A stretch of 64,000 bases of DNA from Microvirga makkahensis (GTDB lineage: Bacteria; Pseudomonadota; Alphaproteobacteria; Rhizobiales; Beijerinckiaceae), in NCBI RefSeq assembly GCF_009830105.1, contig NZ_WURB01000021.1:1-64000 (forward strand). Reading direction: 5' to 3'. Every line of letters begins with the position of its first letter. Position 1 is the stretch's first letter. The notes beneath the pieces are model-generated. The model ran no database searches, had not been told where the DNA came from, and was given only the letters and a program-made list of their open reading frames with translations. The translations under genes were made by a program, and so were the position numbers. Shown piece by piece: positions 16,827 to 26,414 of the stretch.

Positions 16827-17498
16827 TCAATCCGCCCCGGCCGGGGAGGGGCGCTGGGTCACGCCGATCTTGGAGGCCGCGATCACGGCCTGGGTGCGGC
16901 TGTCGACGCCGAGCTTGTCGAGAATGGCGGAAACGTGGGCCTTCACGGTCGCTTCGGACACGCCGAGCTCGTAGGCGATCTGCTTGTTGAGAAGGCCTTC
17001 CGACAGCATGGTGAGCACGCGCACTTGCTGCGGGGTCAAGGTGCCCAGACGCCGGACCAGATCGGCGGTTTCCACGTCCTCCGTGGCGGAGAGGTCCACA
17101 TCCGGCGGAGTCCAGGTGTCGCCCGCCAGCACCGCCTGGATCGCGCCGCCGATATTGTCGATGTCGATGGATTTCGGAATGAACCCCGAGGCGCCGAAAT
17201 CCATGGCCCGGCGGATCACGTTGGGCTCCTCCGTGGCGGAGACGATGACGACCGGCAATTCGGGATACTGGGCCCTCAGGGACATGAGGCCGGAAAAGCC
17301 CTGAACACCCGGCATCGTCAGATCGAGCAGGATCAGGTCGACGTCCCGCTCCTGGGCCAGGGAAGCATTGAGGTCATCCATGCCGCTGGCCTCGATCACC
17401 CGGGCCTCGGGCATGATGGATGCGACGGCCTGTCTCAGCGCGCCGCGAAACAGCGGGTGGTCATCGGCGATGATGATCGTGGTGTTTTGACCCTGCAC
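16827..17498 (-). CDS. LuxR-family response regulator, CrbR/ErdR-like
   Basis: The 223-aa protein has a receiver domain (IIIADDHPLFRGAL; phospho-Asp in DLILLDLTMPG; Lys in GFIPKS) and a LuxR HTH (LTPQQVRVLTMLSEGLLNKQ, then IAYELGVSEATVKAHVSAIL). Overall it closely resembles ErdR/CrbR regulators, which control acetate and alcohol metabolism with an SSF-domain hybrid kinase. Such a kinase lies at 39995-43504. No kinase gene is adjacent here. Partnership is inferred from family knowledge. Confidence 0.85.
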   Translation of the reverse strand: MQGQNTTIIIADDHPLFRGALRQAVASIMPEARVIEASGMDDLNASLAQERDVDLILLDLTMPGVQGFSGLMSLRAQYPELPVVIVSATEEPNVIRRAMDFGASGFIPKSIDIDNIGGAIQAVLAGDTWTPPDVDLSATEDVETADLVRRLGTLTPQQVRVLTMLSEGLLNKQIAYELGVSEATVKAHVSAILDKLGVDSRTQAVIAASKIGVTQRPSPAGAD

Positions 17499-17633
17499 TG
17501 CTGCCTTCTCCCACGAGAGCTTTTGTGAGCCTTAGCCGCATCTTTCATGAAATAGCAAGGCGGCAATCGGAGGCCGCGTCCATTCTACCGGGAAAGAGCA
17601 GCGGATAATATATGGAAACATAGAGCAGGCGGG

Positions 17634-18086
17634 TTATGCTCCGATGAGATGGAGAATGATATCCCGCCGGTGGGGCCTGTCCCGGTGTTCGGCAAGGTAC
17701 AGCCCCTGCCAGGTGCCGAGGGTCATCTGCCCCTCCATGACGGGAATGCTCAGGGAAACACCCGAGAGAATGGTGCGAATATGGGCGGGCATGTCGTCCG
17801 GGCCCTCGGTCGAGTGGATGTAGGCCGCATCCCGTGGCGCAAGCCGGTCGAATGCCGCCATCAGGTCGAGGCGCACATCCGGATCGGCGTTCTCCTGGAT
17901 GAGCAGGGAGGCCGAGGTATGGCGGCAGAACACGGTCAGCAGGCCGTGAAGAATGCCGGTGCCGAAGATCCAACGGGAGACCGCGTCGGTGATTTCGATC
18001 AATCCCTGTCCTTCGGTCTCGACCAGGAGCCGCCCGTTGACCTGCTGGGTCACGCTGCCTTCGGAAAGGGTTTCCACGTTCAGCAT
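17634..18086 (-). CDS. yjbQ: YjbQ family protein (secondary thiamine-phosphate synthase-like)
   Basis: The 150-aa protein carries the family motifs HTSASLLIQENADPDVRLDL, HSTEGPDDMPAHIR and GTWQGLYLAEHRDR. YjbQ proteins can show weak thiamine-phosphate synthase activity; the physiological role is unclear. It begins 3 bp after the ligase stop and so belongs to the exonuclease-ligase-yjbQ operon. The 135-bp gap to the response-regulator gene holds nothing I can name. Confidence 0.9.
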   Translation of the reverse strand: MLNVETLSEGSVTQQVNGRLLVETEGQGLIEITDAVSRWIFGTGILHGLLTVFCRHTSASLLIQENADPDVRLDLMAAFDRLAPRDAAYIHSTEGPDDMPAHIRTILSGVSLSIPVMEGQMTLGTWQGLYLAEHRDRPHRRDIILHLIGA

Positions 18087-18088
18087 CG

Positions 18089-19810
18089 TCAGGTCTCCTG
18101 CTCCTTGAGAGGGTGAATCTCCCTTTCGCCCCGTTCCAGGATCTTTTCCAGGGTCTCGATCCGGTCGGCTTCGGCCGCGGGCTTGTCCCAGCGGATGCGG
18201 CTGATGCGGGGAAAGCGCATGGCCAAGCCCGACTTGTGCCGCGTCGAACGCTGCAGGCCCTCGAAGGCGACCTCGAGCACGAGCCCGCGATCCTTACCGT
18301 ATTCCACCTCCCGCACGGGGCCGAAGCGCTTGACCGTATGGTTGCGGACATAGCGGTCGAGCCTCACCAGTTCCTCGTCGGTGAAGCCGTGATAGGCCTT
18401 GCCCACGGGCACCAGCTCCTCCCCGTTTGGCCCGTCTCGCCAGACGCCAAAGGTATAGTCGGAATAGAAGGAGGAGCGCTTTCCGTGCCCGCGCTGACCG
18501 TACATCATCACTGCGTCGACGAGGTAGGGATCCCGCTTCCACTTGTACCAATAGCCCTTGGGACGCCCGGGAAGATAGGGGCTGTTCGCCCGCTTCACCA
18601 TGCAGCCCTCGATCGCGTCCGCGTCGGGGCCCGCGCCGACGGAGGCCGGATCCGCGCGGGCGGCGGCCAGATCCTCCCAGGTTTCGAACGGCACCATGGG
18701 GGACAGTTCGATGCGGGGATCGCCGATGCGGGCGACGAGCGCCTCCAGACGCTTGCGCCGCTCGGTAAACGGCAGATCGCGCAGATCCTCGTCGCCTTCC
18801 GTGAGAATGTCGTAGACGCGCAGGTGCACCGGAAAATCGGCGACGAGCCTCGGCGTCACGGCCTTACGGTTGAGGCGCTGCTGCAGCACGTTGAAGCTCT
18901 GCACCAGGCCCTCGCGCACGATCAGCAGCTCGCCGTCGATGGCGCCCTCGAAGTCCAAGGCTTCCAGCAGATCGGGAAAGGCGCGCGAGACATCCTCGCC
19001 CGTGCGCGAATAGATGCGCCGCACCGGGCGTCCGTGGCTGTCATGCCCTGAAACCGCCTGCAGGCGAATGCCGTCCCATTTCCATTCGGCAAGGAAATCG
19101 CCGGCGTCGAGTTTTTCGAAATCCTCCTCCTCCAAAGGATGGGACAGCATCGGGGGACGGAACGGCGCGGGATTGCCGGATTCCGGCTTGGGACCGCGGC
19201 CTTCGACCCAGGCGAAGAGGCTTTCATAGGGCGCCTCCAGGCCGTGCCAGATCAGCTCGATCTCGTCCGGTTCGATGCCGCCGAGCTGCGCCACGGCGGT
19301 TTTCGCCAGCCGGGCCGAAACCCCCACGCGAAGCTCCCGCGTGATGAGTTTCAACAGCGCCCAGCGCCCCGTTTCGTCGAGGGCATCGAGCCAGCCCGCG
19401 ACTTTCGCAGGCAGATCGCTCTTGCCCGCGGTGGCGAGCGTCTCGACGACTTCGGTGAGGGAGGGCACATGAGGTGGCGGGTTGTTGTGGCCGATAGCGG
19501 GTATGCCGGAGGCGACGGGCGCCACGCTCTCGTGCCCGGGCGCCGGCCAGATGAGGGCCACCGTTTCGGCGAGATCGCCCACATAGTGATAGGACATGCG
19601 GAAGAGTTCGGGATCCGTGCGCTCTTCCACGAGGCCGCGGATCAGGCCGGGCTTCGCTTCCTTGAACATCAGCGCATTGGTCATGGCGGCGAGCGCATAG
19701 CCGCGCTCGGGATCGGGCGCATGGCGGAAGTAATCCATGATCAGCCGCAGCTTCGCGTTGCGGCGCGGCTCATAGGCCAACCGGTCGAGGAGGGCGGCGA
19801 AGCGGTTCAT
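18089..19810 (-). CDS. ATP-dependent DNA ligase of the ligase-associated repair set
   Basis: The 573-aa protein has a DNA-binding N-terminal domain (1-200), then nucleotidyltransferase motif I AEWKWDGIR (adenylated Lys near residue 245), IYSRTGED, GELLI and VMMYGQRGHG, then an OB fold ending KSGLAMRFPRISRIRWDK. It seals nicks using ATP. In many alphaproteobacteria it is grouped with an MBL exonuclease, an Lhr-like helicase and the PdeM phosphoesterase, all present in this window. The start overlaps the exonuclease stop (ATGA). Confidence 0.92.
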   Translation of the reverse strand: MNRFAALLDRLAYEPRRNAKLRLIMDYFRHAPDPERGYALAAMTNALMFKEAKPGLIRGLVEERTDPELFRMSYHYVGDLAETVALIWPAPGHESVAPVASGIPAIGHNNPPPHVPSLTEVVETLATAGKSDLPAKVAGWLDALDETGRWALLKLITRELRVGVSARLAKTAVAQLGGIEPDEIELIWHGLEAPYESLFAWVEGRGPKPESGNPAPFRPPMLSHPLEEEDFEKLDAGDFLAEWKWDGIRLQAVSGHDSHGRPVRRIYSRTGEDVSRAFPDLLEALDFEGAIDGELLIVREGLVQSFNVLQQRLNRKAVTPRLVADFPVHLRVYDILTEGDEDLRDLPFTERRKRLEALVARIGDPRIELSPMVPFETWEDLAAARADPASVGAGPDADAIEGCMVKRANSPYLPGRPKGYWYKWKRDPYLVDAVMMYGQRGHGKRSSFYSDYTFGVWRDGPNGEELVPVGKAYHGFTDEELVRLDRYVRNHTVKRFGPVREVEYGKDRGLVLEVAFEGLQRSTRHKSGLAMRFPRISRIRWDKPAAEADRIETLEKILERGEREIHPLKEQET

Positions 19811-20850
19811 GCCTCACCTCCCGAACGTGGGGCTTCTTCCGCTTCGCCTTCGTCGCCATAGCCGAGCATGTGGAGCGGGCGCGCCCTGATGCCGTGGGTG
19901 GCGCACCAATGGACGAGGGCGTCCTCCTGGCCGTGCGTGACCCAGACTTCACCTGCGCCGGTCTCCCGGATCGTCCGGCACAGATCGTCCCAATCGGCAT
20001 GATCGGAGATCACGAGCGGCAGCTCCACGCCCTTCTGGCGCGCCCGCGCCCGCACGCGCATCCAGCCCGAAGCGAAACAGGTCACGGGATCGGGAAAGCG
20101 GCGGGACCAGAGGTCCTGGATGGAGGAGGGCGGACAGATGACGATGGCGCCCGCGAGTTTCGACCGCTCGGAAGCCACGACCTTCGGCGTCTCCCCGAGA
20201 GAGATGCCTTCCGACTTGTAGAGTTCCGTCAGGCGCTCCATGGCCCCGTGCAGATGGATCGGTTGGTCGTAGCCTTCCTCCCGCAGCAGCGCCATGACAC
20301 GCTGCGCCTTGCCCAGCGCATAGGCGCCGACGATGTGGGTGCGCTCGGGAAAGAGCGCGACGGAGTCGAGGAGCTTGCGCACCTCGGCCCTCGTGTCGGG
20401 ATGGCGGAAGACGGGAAGGCCGAAGGTGGCCTCCGTGATGAAGACGTCACAGGGCACGAGCTCGTAGGGGAGGCAGGTGGGGTCCTCGGCGCGCTTGTAG
20501 TCGCCCGACACCACCACACGGGTGCCGCCCGCTTCGATGGCGATCTGCGCGGAGCCGAGCACGTGTCCGGCCGGGGTGAAGCGCACGGTCGCGTCGCCGA
20601 GCCGCATGCTCTCGCCGAGCGGGGCTTCCTGCGAGCTTCCGGCAAAATCCTCGCCGTAGCGCACCCCCATGATGCGCAGGGTTTCGCCGGTCGCCAGCAC
20701 GGCACTGTGCCCGGAGCGGGCATGGTCGGAATGGCCATGGGTGATGAGCGCCCGTTTCACGGGCCGGACCGGATCGATGTGAAAGTCGCCGAGGGGGCAG
20801 TAGAGCCCTTGCGGGGTCTGGGTGAGGATATCGGTGGAGCGCAGAGCCAT
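19807..20850 (-). CDS. Ligase-associated MBL-fold DNA exonuclease
   Basis: The 347-aa protein has the metallo-beta-lactamase motif THGHSDHAR and the beta-CASP-type metal ligands (AGHVLGSAQ, SGDYK, ISDHADWDDL, THGQ), as in SNM1/Pso2-like nucleases. It is the first gene of the exonuclease-ligase-yjbQ operon. The ATG at 20848-20850 (MALRSTDILTQTPQGLYCPL) is chosen because longer in-frame extensions run through the neighbouring dehydrogenase gene on the other strand. Confidence 0.92.
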   Translation of the reverse strand: MALRSTDILTQTPQGLYCPLGDFHIDPVRPVKRALITHGHSDHARSGHSAVLATGETLRIMGVRYGEDFAGSSQEAPLGESMRLGDATVRFTPAGHVLGSAQIAIEAGGTRVVVSGDYKRAEDPTCLPYELVPCDVFITEATFGLPVFRHPDTRAEVRKLLDSVALFPERTHIVGAYALGKAQRVMALLREEGYDQPIHLHGAMERLTELYKSEGISLGETPKVVASERSKLAGAIVICPPSSIQDLWSRRFPDPVTCFASGWMRVRARARQKGVELPLVISDHADWDDLCRTIRETGAGEVWVTHGQEDALVHWCATHGIRARPLHMLGYGDEGEAEEAPRSGGEA

Positions 20851-20988
20851 GGATGAGAATATAGTGTTCGATCCACTGTTGTCAGGTTGAATGCCGGTCA
20901 GAGGTCCTCCCGCGCTTCGCAGCCGAGCGTGCCTTGATCGACGCCTGTCGGAAACCCACATGGCAGGCGCTGCAAAGAGGAGCGAGGC

Positions 20989-21939
20989 ATGCGCGCGATG
21001 GTGATCACACGGTTCGGCGGCCCCGATGTCCTCGAGCTCCAGGATCGGGCGCGCCCCGAACCAGGCCCCGGCCAGGTGCTGGTGCGGGTTGTCGCCTCCG
21101 GAACCAATCCGGTCGATGCCAAGGTCCGGCAGGCCGGGTCCTGGGCGCAGATCCCTTTCCCGGCCGTTCTCGGCTATGACGTTTCCGGTGTCGTCGAGGC
21201 GCTCGGTCCCGGCGTGACCGAGTTCAACATAGGCGACGAGGTGTTCTACACGCCGGAGATCTTTGGCAATCCGCACGGCAGTTATGCGGAATATACCGTC
21301 GCCTTCGCCGGCATCGTCGCCCGCAAGCCGGCGAATCTGAGCCATGTCGAGGCCGCCGGGATCCCGTTGGCCGGCGGTACGGCCTGGGAGGCGGTCATAC
21401 GCCGTCTGAACATCAGGCCGGGCGAGACGATCCTCATTCACGGCGGCGCCGGCGGAGTCGGCTCCTTCGCCATCCAGTTCGCCAAGGCTGCGGGGGCGCA
21501 TGTGATCGCGACTGCCAGCAGAGCCAACCATTCCGCTCTGCAGGAGTTGGGAGCGGACGTTGCCATCGATCACCGCGACCCCGATGCGGCCGACCGGATC
21601 GTGACGGAGACCGGCGGTCGGGGCGTCGACGCGTCGTTCGACACGTCTGGCGGCAACGTCCCCATGAGCACCCTGGTGACACGGCCCTTCGGGCGGATCG
21701 CCACCATTCTTCCGCCCAATGGGGAGCTCGACGCCCTCTATACGAAGAACCAGACTCTCTTCGGCACCTTCCTGACGCGCGAGGGCGCGCGGCTGCGCGA
21801 GATGACGCCGCTGTTCGAGCGTGGGCATGCCAGAGTCGTCGTGGACTCCGTCCTTCCCCTCGAGGAGGTGGCGAAGGCCCATGAACGGCTGGATTCGGGC
21901 CATGGCAGGGGCAAAGTGATCCTCCAGGTCGGGCCGTAG
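20989..21939 (+). CDS. Zinc-independent quinone-oxidoreductase-like alcohol dehydrogenase (MDR family)
   Basis: The 316-aa protein begins MRAMVITRFGGPDVLELQDR, the typical QOR/MDR start, and has the nucleotide-binding loop HGGAGGVGSFAIQFAKAAGA. The catalytic zinc ligands of classical ADHs are not evident, so an NADPH:quinone or enone reductase is likely. The start has an AGAGGAGCGAGGC ribosome site. It separates the two halves of the ligase-associated repair set. Confidence 0.9.
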   Translation: MRAMVITRFGGPDVLELQDRARPEPGPGQVLVRVVASGTNPVDAKVRQAGSWAQIPFPAVLGYDVSGVVEALGPGVTEFNIGDEVFYTPEIFGNPHGSYAEYTVAFAGIVARKPANLSHVEAAGIPLAGGTAWEAVIRRLNIRPGETILIHGGAGGVGSFAIQFAKAAGAHVIATASRANHSALQELGADVAIDHRDPDAADRIVTETGGRGVDASFDTSGGNVPMSTLVTRPFGRIATILPPNGELDALYTKNQTLFGTFLTREGARLREMTPLFERGHARVVVDSVLPLEEVAKAHERLDSGHGRGKVILQVGP

Positions 21940-22008
21940 GGAAGCTGGCGAGGGAAGGGCCCAAGCATCGGCATTGACAGTCCCTCGTCTCTCCCCCATG
22001 GCAAGGCA

Positions 22009-22938
22009 ATGCTGTTGCCTCCTTCTTTCCGCTCCTCCGGCGATGTCTTGGCCGACCGCCGCTACGAATATGCCAGCGCCGCTTTCGATGAGCGCGATTT
22101 CGAGGCTGCCGCGGATCTGGCCCGGCAGGTGCTGGAGCTTGCGCCGCGCTTCGCCCCGGCTCATGCCCTCCTGGGGCGAGCACTGGCCGAGCTTGGATCG
22201 AAGGGTGAGGCGGTGGAGGCCCTGTGCCGGGCTCTCGATCTCGAGCCGGAGGACGTTCTTGGCGTGCGCCTCGACCTCGCCCGCCTGGGCGCGCTCCCGG
22301 CGGACGAGGCGATGTCAGGCGGTTACGTGCGGGCGTTGTTCGATGAATACGCCCCTAAATTCGAGCGGCATCTCACGAAGAGCCTGGCCTATTGCGGACC
22401 GGAGCTCATCGCCGATGGGCTGCGTCGCGCCTGCTCCAGGCGGGTCAGGGATTACCGGTTCGGGCCGACATTGGATCTCGGCTGCGGCACGGGGCTGATG
22501 GGTCAGGCACTCGATGGATTGTGCGCGTCGCTCGTGGGGGTCGATCTCTCGCCGCGCATGCTCGAGAAAGCGGAAAGGACGAAGCTTTACGAAAGCCTCC
22601 ACGAAACGGATCTCGTCTCGTTCCTCAAGCGGTGTGCGGATGCCGAGGCCGACCTCGTCGTGGCGGCTGACGTGTTCGTCTATATGGCGGCGCTCGACGA
22701 TGTCTTCCGCGAGACCCATCGCGTATTGAGGCGCGAGGGTCTCTTCGCCTTCACGGTGCAGGCGCATGAAGGCGAAGGATTCGTTCTCGGCGCGGATGCG
22801 CGCTATGCGCATGGCGAGCGCTATCTGCGCGAGCTCGCCGACGCGAATGCGTTCACGACGGTGATCCTGGAGGGGGTTTCGACCCGGGAGGATCGCGGCG
22901 TTCCAGTACCCGGATTCCTGGCGGTGATGCAGCGCTGA
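22009..22938 (+). CDS. TPR-containing class I SAM-dependent methyltransferase
   Basis: The 309-aa protein has N-terminal tetratricopeptide-like helices (about 15-85: YASAAFDERDFEAAADLARQ, then LAPRFAPAHALLGRALAELG). A Rossmann methyltransferase domain follows, with motif I LDLGCGTGLMGQAL and VGVDLSPRMLEKA. The substrate is unknown. It lies 70 bp after the oxidoreductase gene and converges with the SDR gene. The start at 22009 is one of several possible. Confidence 0.85.
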   Translation: MLLPPSFRSSGDVLADRRYEYASAAFDERDFEAAADLARQVLELAPRFAPAHALLGRALAELGSKGEAVEALCRALDLEPEDVLGVRLDLARLGALPADEAMSGGYVRALFDEYAPKFERHLTKSLAYCGPELIADGLRRACSRRVRDYRFGPTLDLGCGTGLMGQALDGLCASLVGVDLSPRMLEKAERTKLYESLHETDLVSFLKRCADAEADLVVAADVFVYMAALDDVFRETHRVLRREGLFAFTVQAHEGEGFVLGADARYAHGERYLRELADANAFTTVILEGVSTREDRGVPVPGFLAVMQR

Positions 22939-22942
22939 TCGT

Positions 22943-23761
22943 CTATGCCGCCGGCATAGACGGGTGGGGGGCGGCTTCCCAGCAGCCCAGGACCGATTGG
23001 TCGAAGTCGATGATCGAGCCCGTCATCATGCCGGATTCGGCGCTGGCGAGGAACGCGACGGCCCGCGCCACTTCCGCCGGATCGAGCAGGCGGCCGAAGG
23101 GCTGTTCCTGCGCGGCCTTGTCGAGCCAGCCGTCCTGCGCGCCGTGATAGGTGCGCATGACACGATCCTCTCCCGGCGTATTCATCCAGCCAATATTGAG
23201 GCCGTTCACGCGGATGCGCCAGGGCATGAGGCTGAAGGCGGCGTTCTTGGTAAGCGTCGCGAGTGCCCCCTTCGAGCCGCAATAGGCGGAGATGAAAGGC
23301 TGGCCGCCATGGGCCGACATGGAGAGGATGTTGACCATCGCGCCTTCGATTTTCTCGCGGCGCATGATCTTGGCGGCCTCCTGCATGAGGAAGAAGGGCG
23401 CTCGCACGTTCACGGCGAACATGCGATCAAAGAGTTCGGGCGACGTGTCGAAGATCGTGCCGCGGTCGGTCATGCCCGCCGCGTTCACCAGCACGTCCAT
23501 CCGTCCGAAGACGCTGTCCGCCCGCGCCGTCACGGCACGGGCCTCGTCGACGCTGGCGAGATCCGCCTTCACGAATTCCGTGCGGCAGCCCTGAGCCGCG
23601 ATCTCCCTTGCGACGGCCTCTCCCCGTTCGGCATTGCGCCCGCAGATGACGAGACCCGCGACACCCCGCGCGGCGAGCGTTCGAGCGATCGTTTCCCCGA
23701 CGCCCTGCGTGCCGCCGGTCACGACGGCGATGGCGTTTCTGAACTGGGTTGAGCTGATCAT
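22943..23761 (-). CDS. SDR-family oxidoreductase
   Basis: The 272-aa short-chain dehydrogenase has the cofactor loop VVTGGTQGVGETIA, VNAAG, the catalytic Ser (NILSMSAHGG) with Y-x3-K (YCGSKGA), and a GWMNTPGEDRVM segment after the catalytic helix. It reduces or oxidises an alcohol/carbonyl; substrate unknown. The ATG at 23759-23761 gives the standard N-terminus. It diverges from the helicase gene. Confidence 0.9.
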   Translation of the reverse strand: MISSTQFRNAIAVVTGGTQGVGETIARTLAARGVAGLVICGRNAERGEAVAREIAAQGCRTEFVKADLASVDEARAVTARADSVFGRMDVLVNAAGMTDRGTIFDTSPELFDRMFAVNVRAPFFLMQEAAKIMRREKIEGAMVNILSMSAHGGQPFISAYCGSKGALATLTKNAAFSLMPWRIRVNGLNIGWMNTPGEDRVMRTYHGAQDGWLDKAAQEQPFGRLLDPAEVARAVAFLASAESGMMTGSIIDFDQSVLGCWEAAPHPSMPAA

Positions 23762-23900
23762 GGCATTCCCTTTTTGAGGTTCCCGGTTGACCCGAGCTGA
23801 GATCATCCTGGAAAGCTTGGCAAGCGGCTCACGAAAGGGTTCACATGGGAAATGGGCCTGCCGTAGCGAAAATCTCCACTGGCGCCTATCTTGTCAGGGC

Positions 23901-26414
23901 ATGTCCAAAGCGTCCCCATCCCTTCTCCCCGAGATCTTCCGGGACTGGTTCAGGAGCCGAGGCTGGGAGCCCCGGGAGCACCAGCTGCAGCTTCTCGCCA
24001 AGGCAAAAGCCGGCCGCTCCGTGCTGCTCGTGGCGCCGACAGGAGCGGGCAAGACGCTGGCGGGCTTTCTGCCCAGCCTGGCCGAGCTTTCGGAGCGGGG
24101 GGCAGGCCGGGGCACGGCCAAGGGCGAGCGGGGTCTTCACACCCTCTACATTTCACCCCTGAAGGCGCTGGCGACTGATATCGCCCGCAATCTCGAAGCG
24201 CCGGTGCAGGAGATGGGCCTCCCGATCCGGATCGAGACCCGGACCGGCGATACGCCGTCCCACAAGCGCGCGCGCCAGATCGAGCGGCCGCCGGACATTC
24301 TGCTGACGACCCCGGAGCAGCTCGCTCTGCTTCTCGCCCATCGCGAGGCCGGGAAGTTTTTCAAGGACCTGCGCCGTGTCGTGCTCGACGAACTGCATTC
24401 TCTCGTGACTTCGAAGCGCGGAGATCTGTTGTCCCTCGGGCTTGCGCGCCTCTTGAGCCTCGCTCCCCAAGCCACGACCGTGGGCCTGTCGGCTACGGTG
24501 CGGGAACCGGACGATCTGCGACGCTATCTGGTGCCGCAGAGCGAGCACGAGAAGGCCTTCGCCGACCTCGTGGTGGTAAAGGGCGGTGCGCAGCCCGACA
24601 TCCGCATGCTGGAACTCGACGAGCATCTGCCTCTGGCGGGTCACACGGCCTCCCTCTCGATGCCGGCGATCTACGGGTTGATCAAACAGCACAAGACGAC
24701 GCTGGTCTTCGTCAACACGCGCCTGCAGGCGGAGTATACCTTTCAGGAGCTCTGGAAACTCAACGACGACGGTCTCGCGATCGCGCTCCACCACGGCTCG
24801 CTCGATGTGGCGCAGCGCCGCCGCGTCGAAGAGGCGATGGCGGCGGGACGGCTCAAGGCGGTCGTGTGTACGGCGACCCTCGATCTCGGCATCGACTGGG
24901 GCGACGTGGATCTCGTGGTCAATGTGGGCGCGCCGAAGGGCGCGTCCCGCATCATGCAGCGCATCGGCCGCTCGAACCATCGCATGGACGAGCCCTCGCA
25001 GGCCTACCTCGTGCCGGCCAATCGTTTCGAGATCCTGGAATGCCGTGCCGCGCTGGATGCCGTGCACGAGGCCGCGCAGGACACGCCCGACGCCCGGACA
25101 GGTGCGCTCGACGTTCTCTGTCAGCACATTCTCGGCATGGCTTGCGCCGATCCGTTCAGGCTCGAGGACCTTTACGAGGAAGTGCGCTCGGCCGCGCCCT
25201 ATGCGGCTCTGACATGGGAGGATTTCGAGGCCTGCGTGGCCTTCGTGGCGACCGGCGGATATGCCCTTCGCGCCTATGAGCGCTTCGCCAAGATCGTGAA
25301 GGGCAACGACGGCCTCTGGCGCGTGCGTGACGGCAGGGTCGCGCAGCAATACCGGCTGAACGTCGGCACCATCGTGGAATCGACCATGATCAAGGTCCGT
25401 CTCGGCAAGACGTCGCGCGCGCGGCCCGGGACGGTGCTGCCGCGCGGGCGCATCCTCGGGGAGATCGAGGAATATTTCGCCGAGACTCTGACACCCGGCG
25501 ACACCTTTCTTTTCGCGGGCGAGGTGCTGCGCTTCGAGGGGATTGCCGAGGACGAGGTTCTGGTCACGCGCGCTGCTTCGGGAACGGACCCGATGATCCC
25601 GTCCTATGAAGGGGGCAAGTTTCCGCTCTCCACCTTTCTTGCCGCGCGTGTGCGTGAGATCCTGGCCGACCCCTTCGAGTGGGATCGGCTCCCGCCGCAG
25701 ATGACCGAATGGCTCTTGCAGCAGCGCCGCCGCTCCATCGTGCCCGGACCGCGCGATCTTCTGGTCGAGACCTTTCCCCGAGGCAACCGCTTCTACATGA
25801 CCTGCTTCCCGTTCGAGGGACGGCTCGCACATCAGACCCTCGGCATGCTGCTCACCCGGCGTCTGGAGCGCGCGCGGCTGAAGCCTCTCGGCTTCGTCGC
25901 GAACGATTACGGCATCGCCGTCTATGCCTCGAGCGACATCGCCGCACGGGCTGCGCGGGAGCCCGGCTTCATGGACGAGTTGTTCGCTGAGGACATGCTG
26001 GGTGACGACCTGGAGGACTGGCTGGCGGAATCCTCCCTCATGAAGCGCACCTTCCGCCAATGCGCGGTCATTGCGGGCCTCATCGAGCGCCGCTTCCCGG
26101 GGGAGCAGAAGACCGGTCGGCAGGTCACGATCTCCACGGATCTCGTCTACGACGTTCTGCGCAAGCACGAGCCCGATCATGTGCTGCTGCGCGCCGCACG
26201 GGCGGATGCGGCAACGGGACTCCTGGACGTGAAGCGCCTCGGCATGATGCTTCAGCGCATCCGGGGGCGAATCATCCACAAACCGCTCGACCGGGTTTCT
26301 CCTTTGAGCGTGTCCGTCATGCTGGAGATCGGCCGTGAGCGCGTCTATAGCGACAATGCGGACGAGATCCTGGCCGAGGCGGAAGCGGCGCTTCTCGACG
26401 AGGCTTTGGCGTGA
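23901..26414 (+). CDS. Ligase-associated DEXH-box helicase (Lhr-like)
   Basis: The 837-aa SF2 helicase has Walker A APTGAGKT (near residue 44), DEXH-type VVLDELHSL, motif III GLSATVREP and motif VI MQRIGRSNHR, followed by the winged-helix and Lhr-specific C-terminal domains. It belongs to the Lhr-core set found with the ligase, MBL exonuclease and PdeM in DNA damage response operons. The ATG at 23901 (MSKASPSLLPEIFRDWFRSR) is chosen by homology; the 38-codon upstream extension looks non-coding. The stop overlaps the pdeM start (GTGA). Confidence 0.92.
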   Translation: MSKASPSLLPEIFRDWFRSRGWEPREHQLQLLAKAKAGRSVLLVAPTGAGKTLAGFLPSLAELSERGAGRGTAKGERGLHTLYISPLKALATDIARNLEAPVQEMGLPIRIETRTGDTPSHKRARQIERPPDILLTTPEQLALLLAHREAGKFFKDLRRVVLDELHSLVTSKRGDLLSLGLARLLSLAPQATTVGLSATVREPDDLRRYLVPQSEHEKAFADLVVVKGGAQPDIRMLELDEHLPLAGHTASLSMPAIYGLIKQHKTTLVFVNTRLQAEYTFQELWKLNDDGLAIALHHGSLDVAQRRRVEEAMAAGRLKAVVCTATLDLGIDWGDVDLVVNVGAPKGASRIMQRIGRSNHRMDEPSQAYLVPANRFEILECRAALDAVHEAAQDTPDARTGALDVLCQHILGMACADPFRLEDLYEEVRSAAPYAALTWEDFEACVAFVATGGYALRAYERFAKIVKGNDGLWRVRDGRVAQQYRLNVGTIVESTMIKVRLGKTSRARPGTVLPRGRILGEIEEYFAETLTPGDTFLFAGEVLRFEGIAEDEVLVTRAASGTDPMIPSYEGGKFPLSTFLAARVREILADPFEWDRLPPQMTEWLLQQRRRSIVPGPRDLLVETFPRGNRFYMTCFPFEGRLAHQTLGMLLTRRLERARLKPLGFVANDYGIAVYASSDIAARAAREPGFMDELFAEDMLGDDLEDWLAESSLMKRTFRQCAVIAGLIERRFPGEQKTGRQVTISTDLVYDVLRKHEPDHVLLRAARADAATGLLDVKRLGMMLQRIRGRIIHKPLDRVSPLSVSVMLEIGRERVYSDNADEILAEAEAALLDEALA

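Noticed and set aside
20866..20884. Possible LexA box before the exonuclease gene
   Set aside because: GTTC and the next GTT are spaced by 8, and the last base is wrong.
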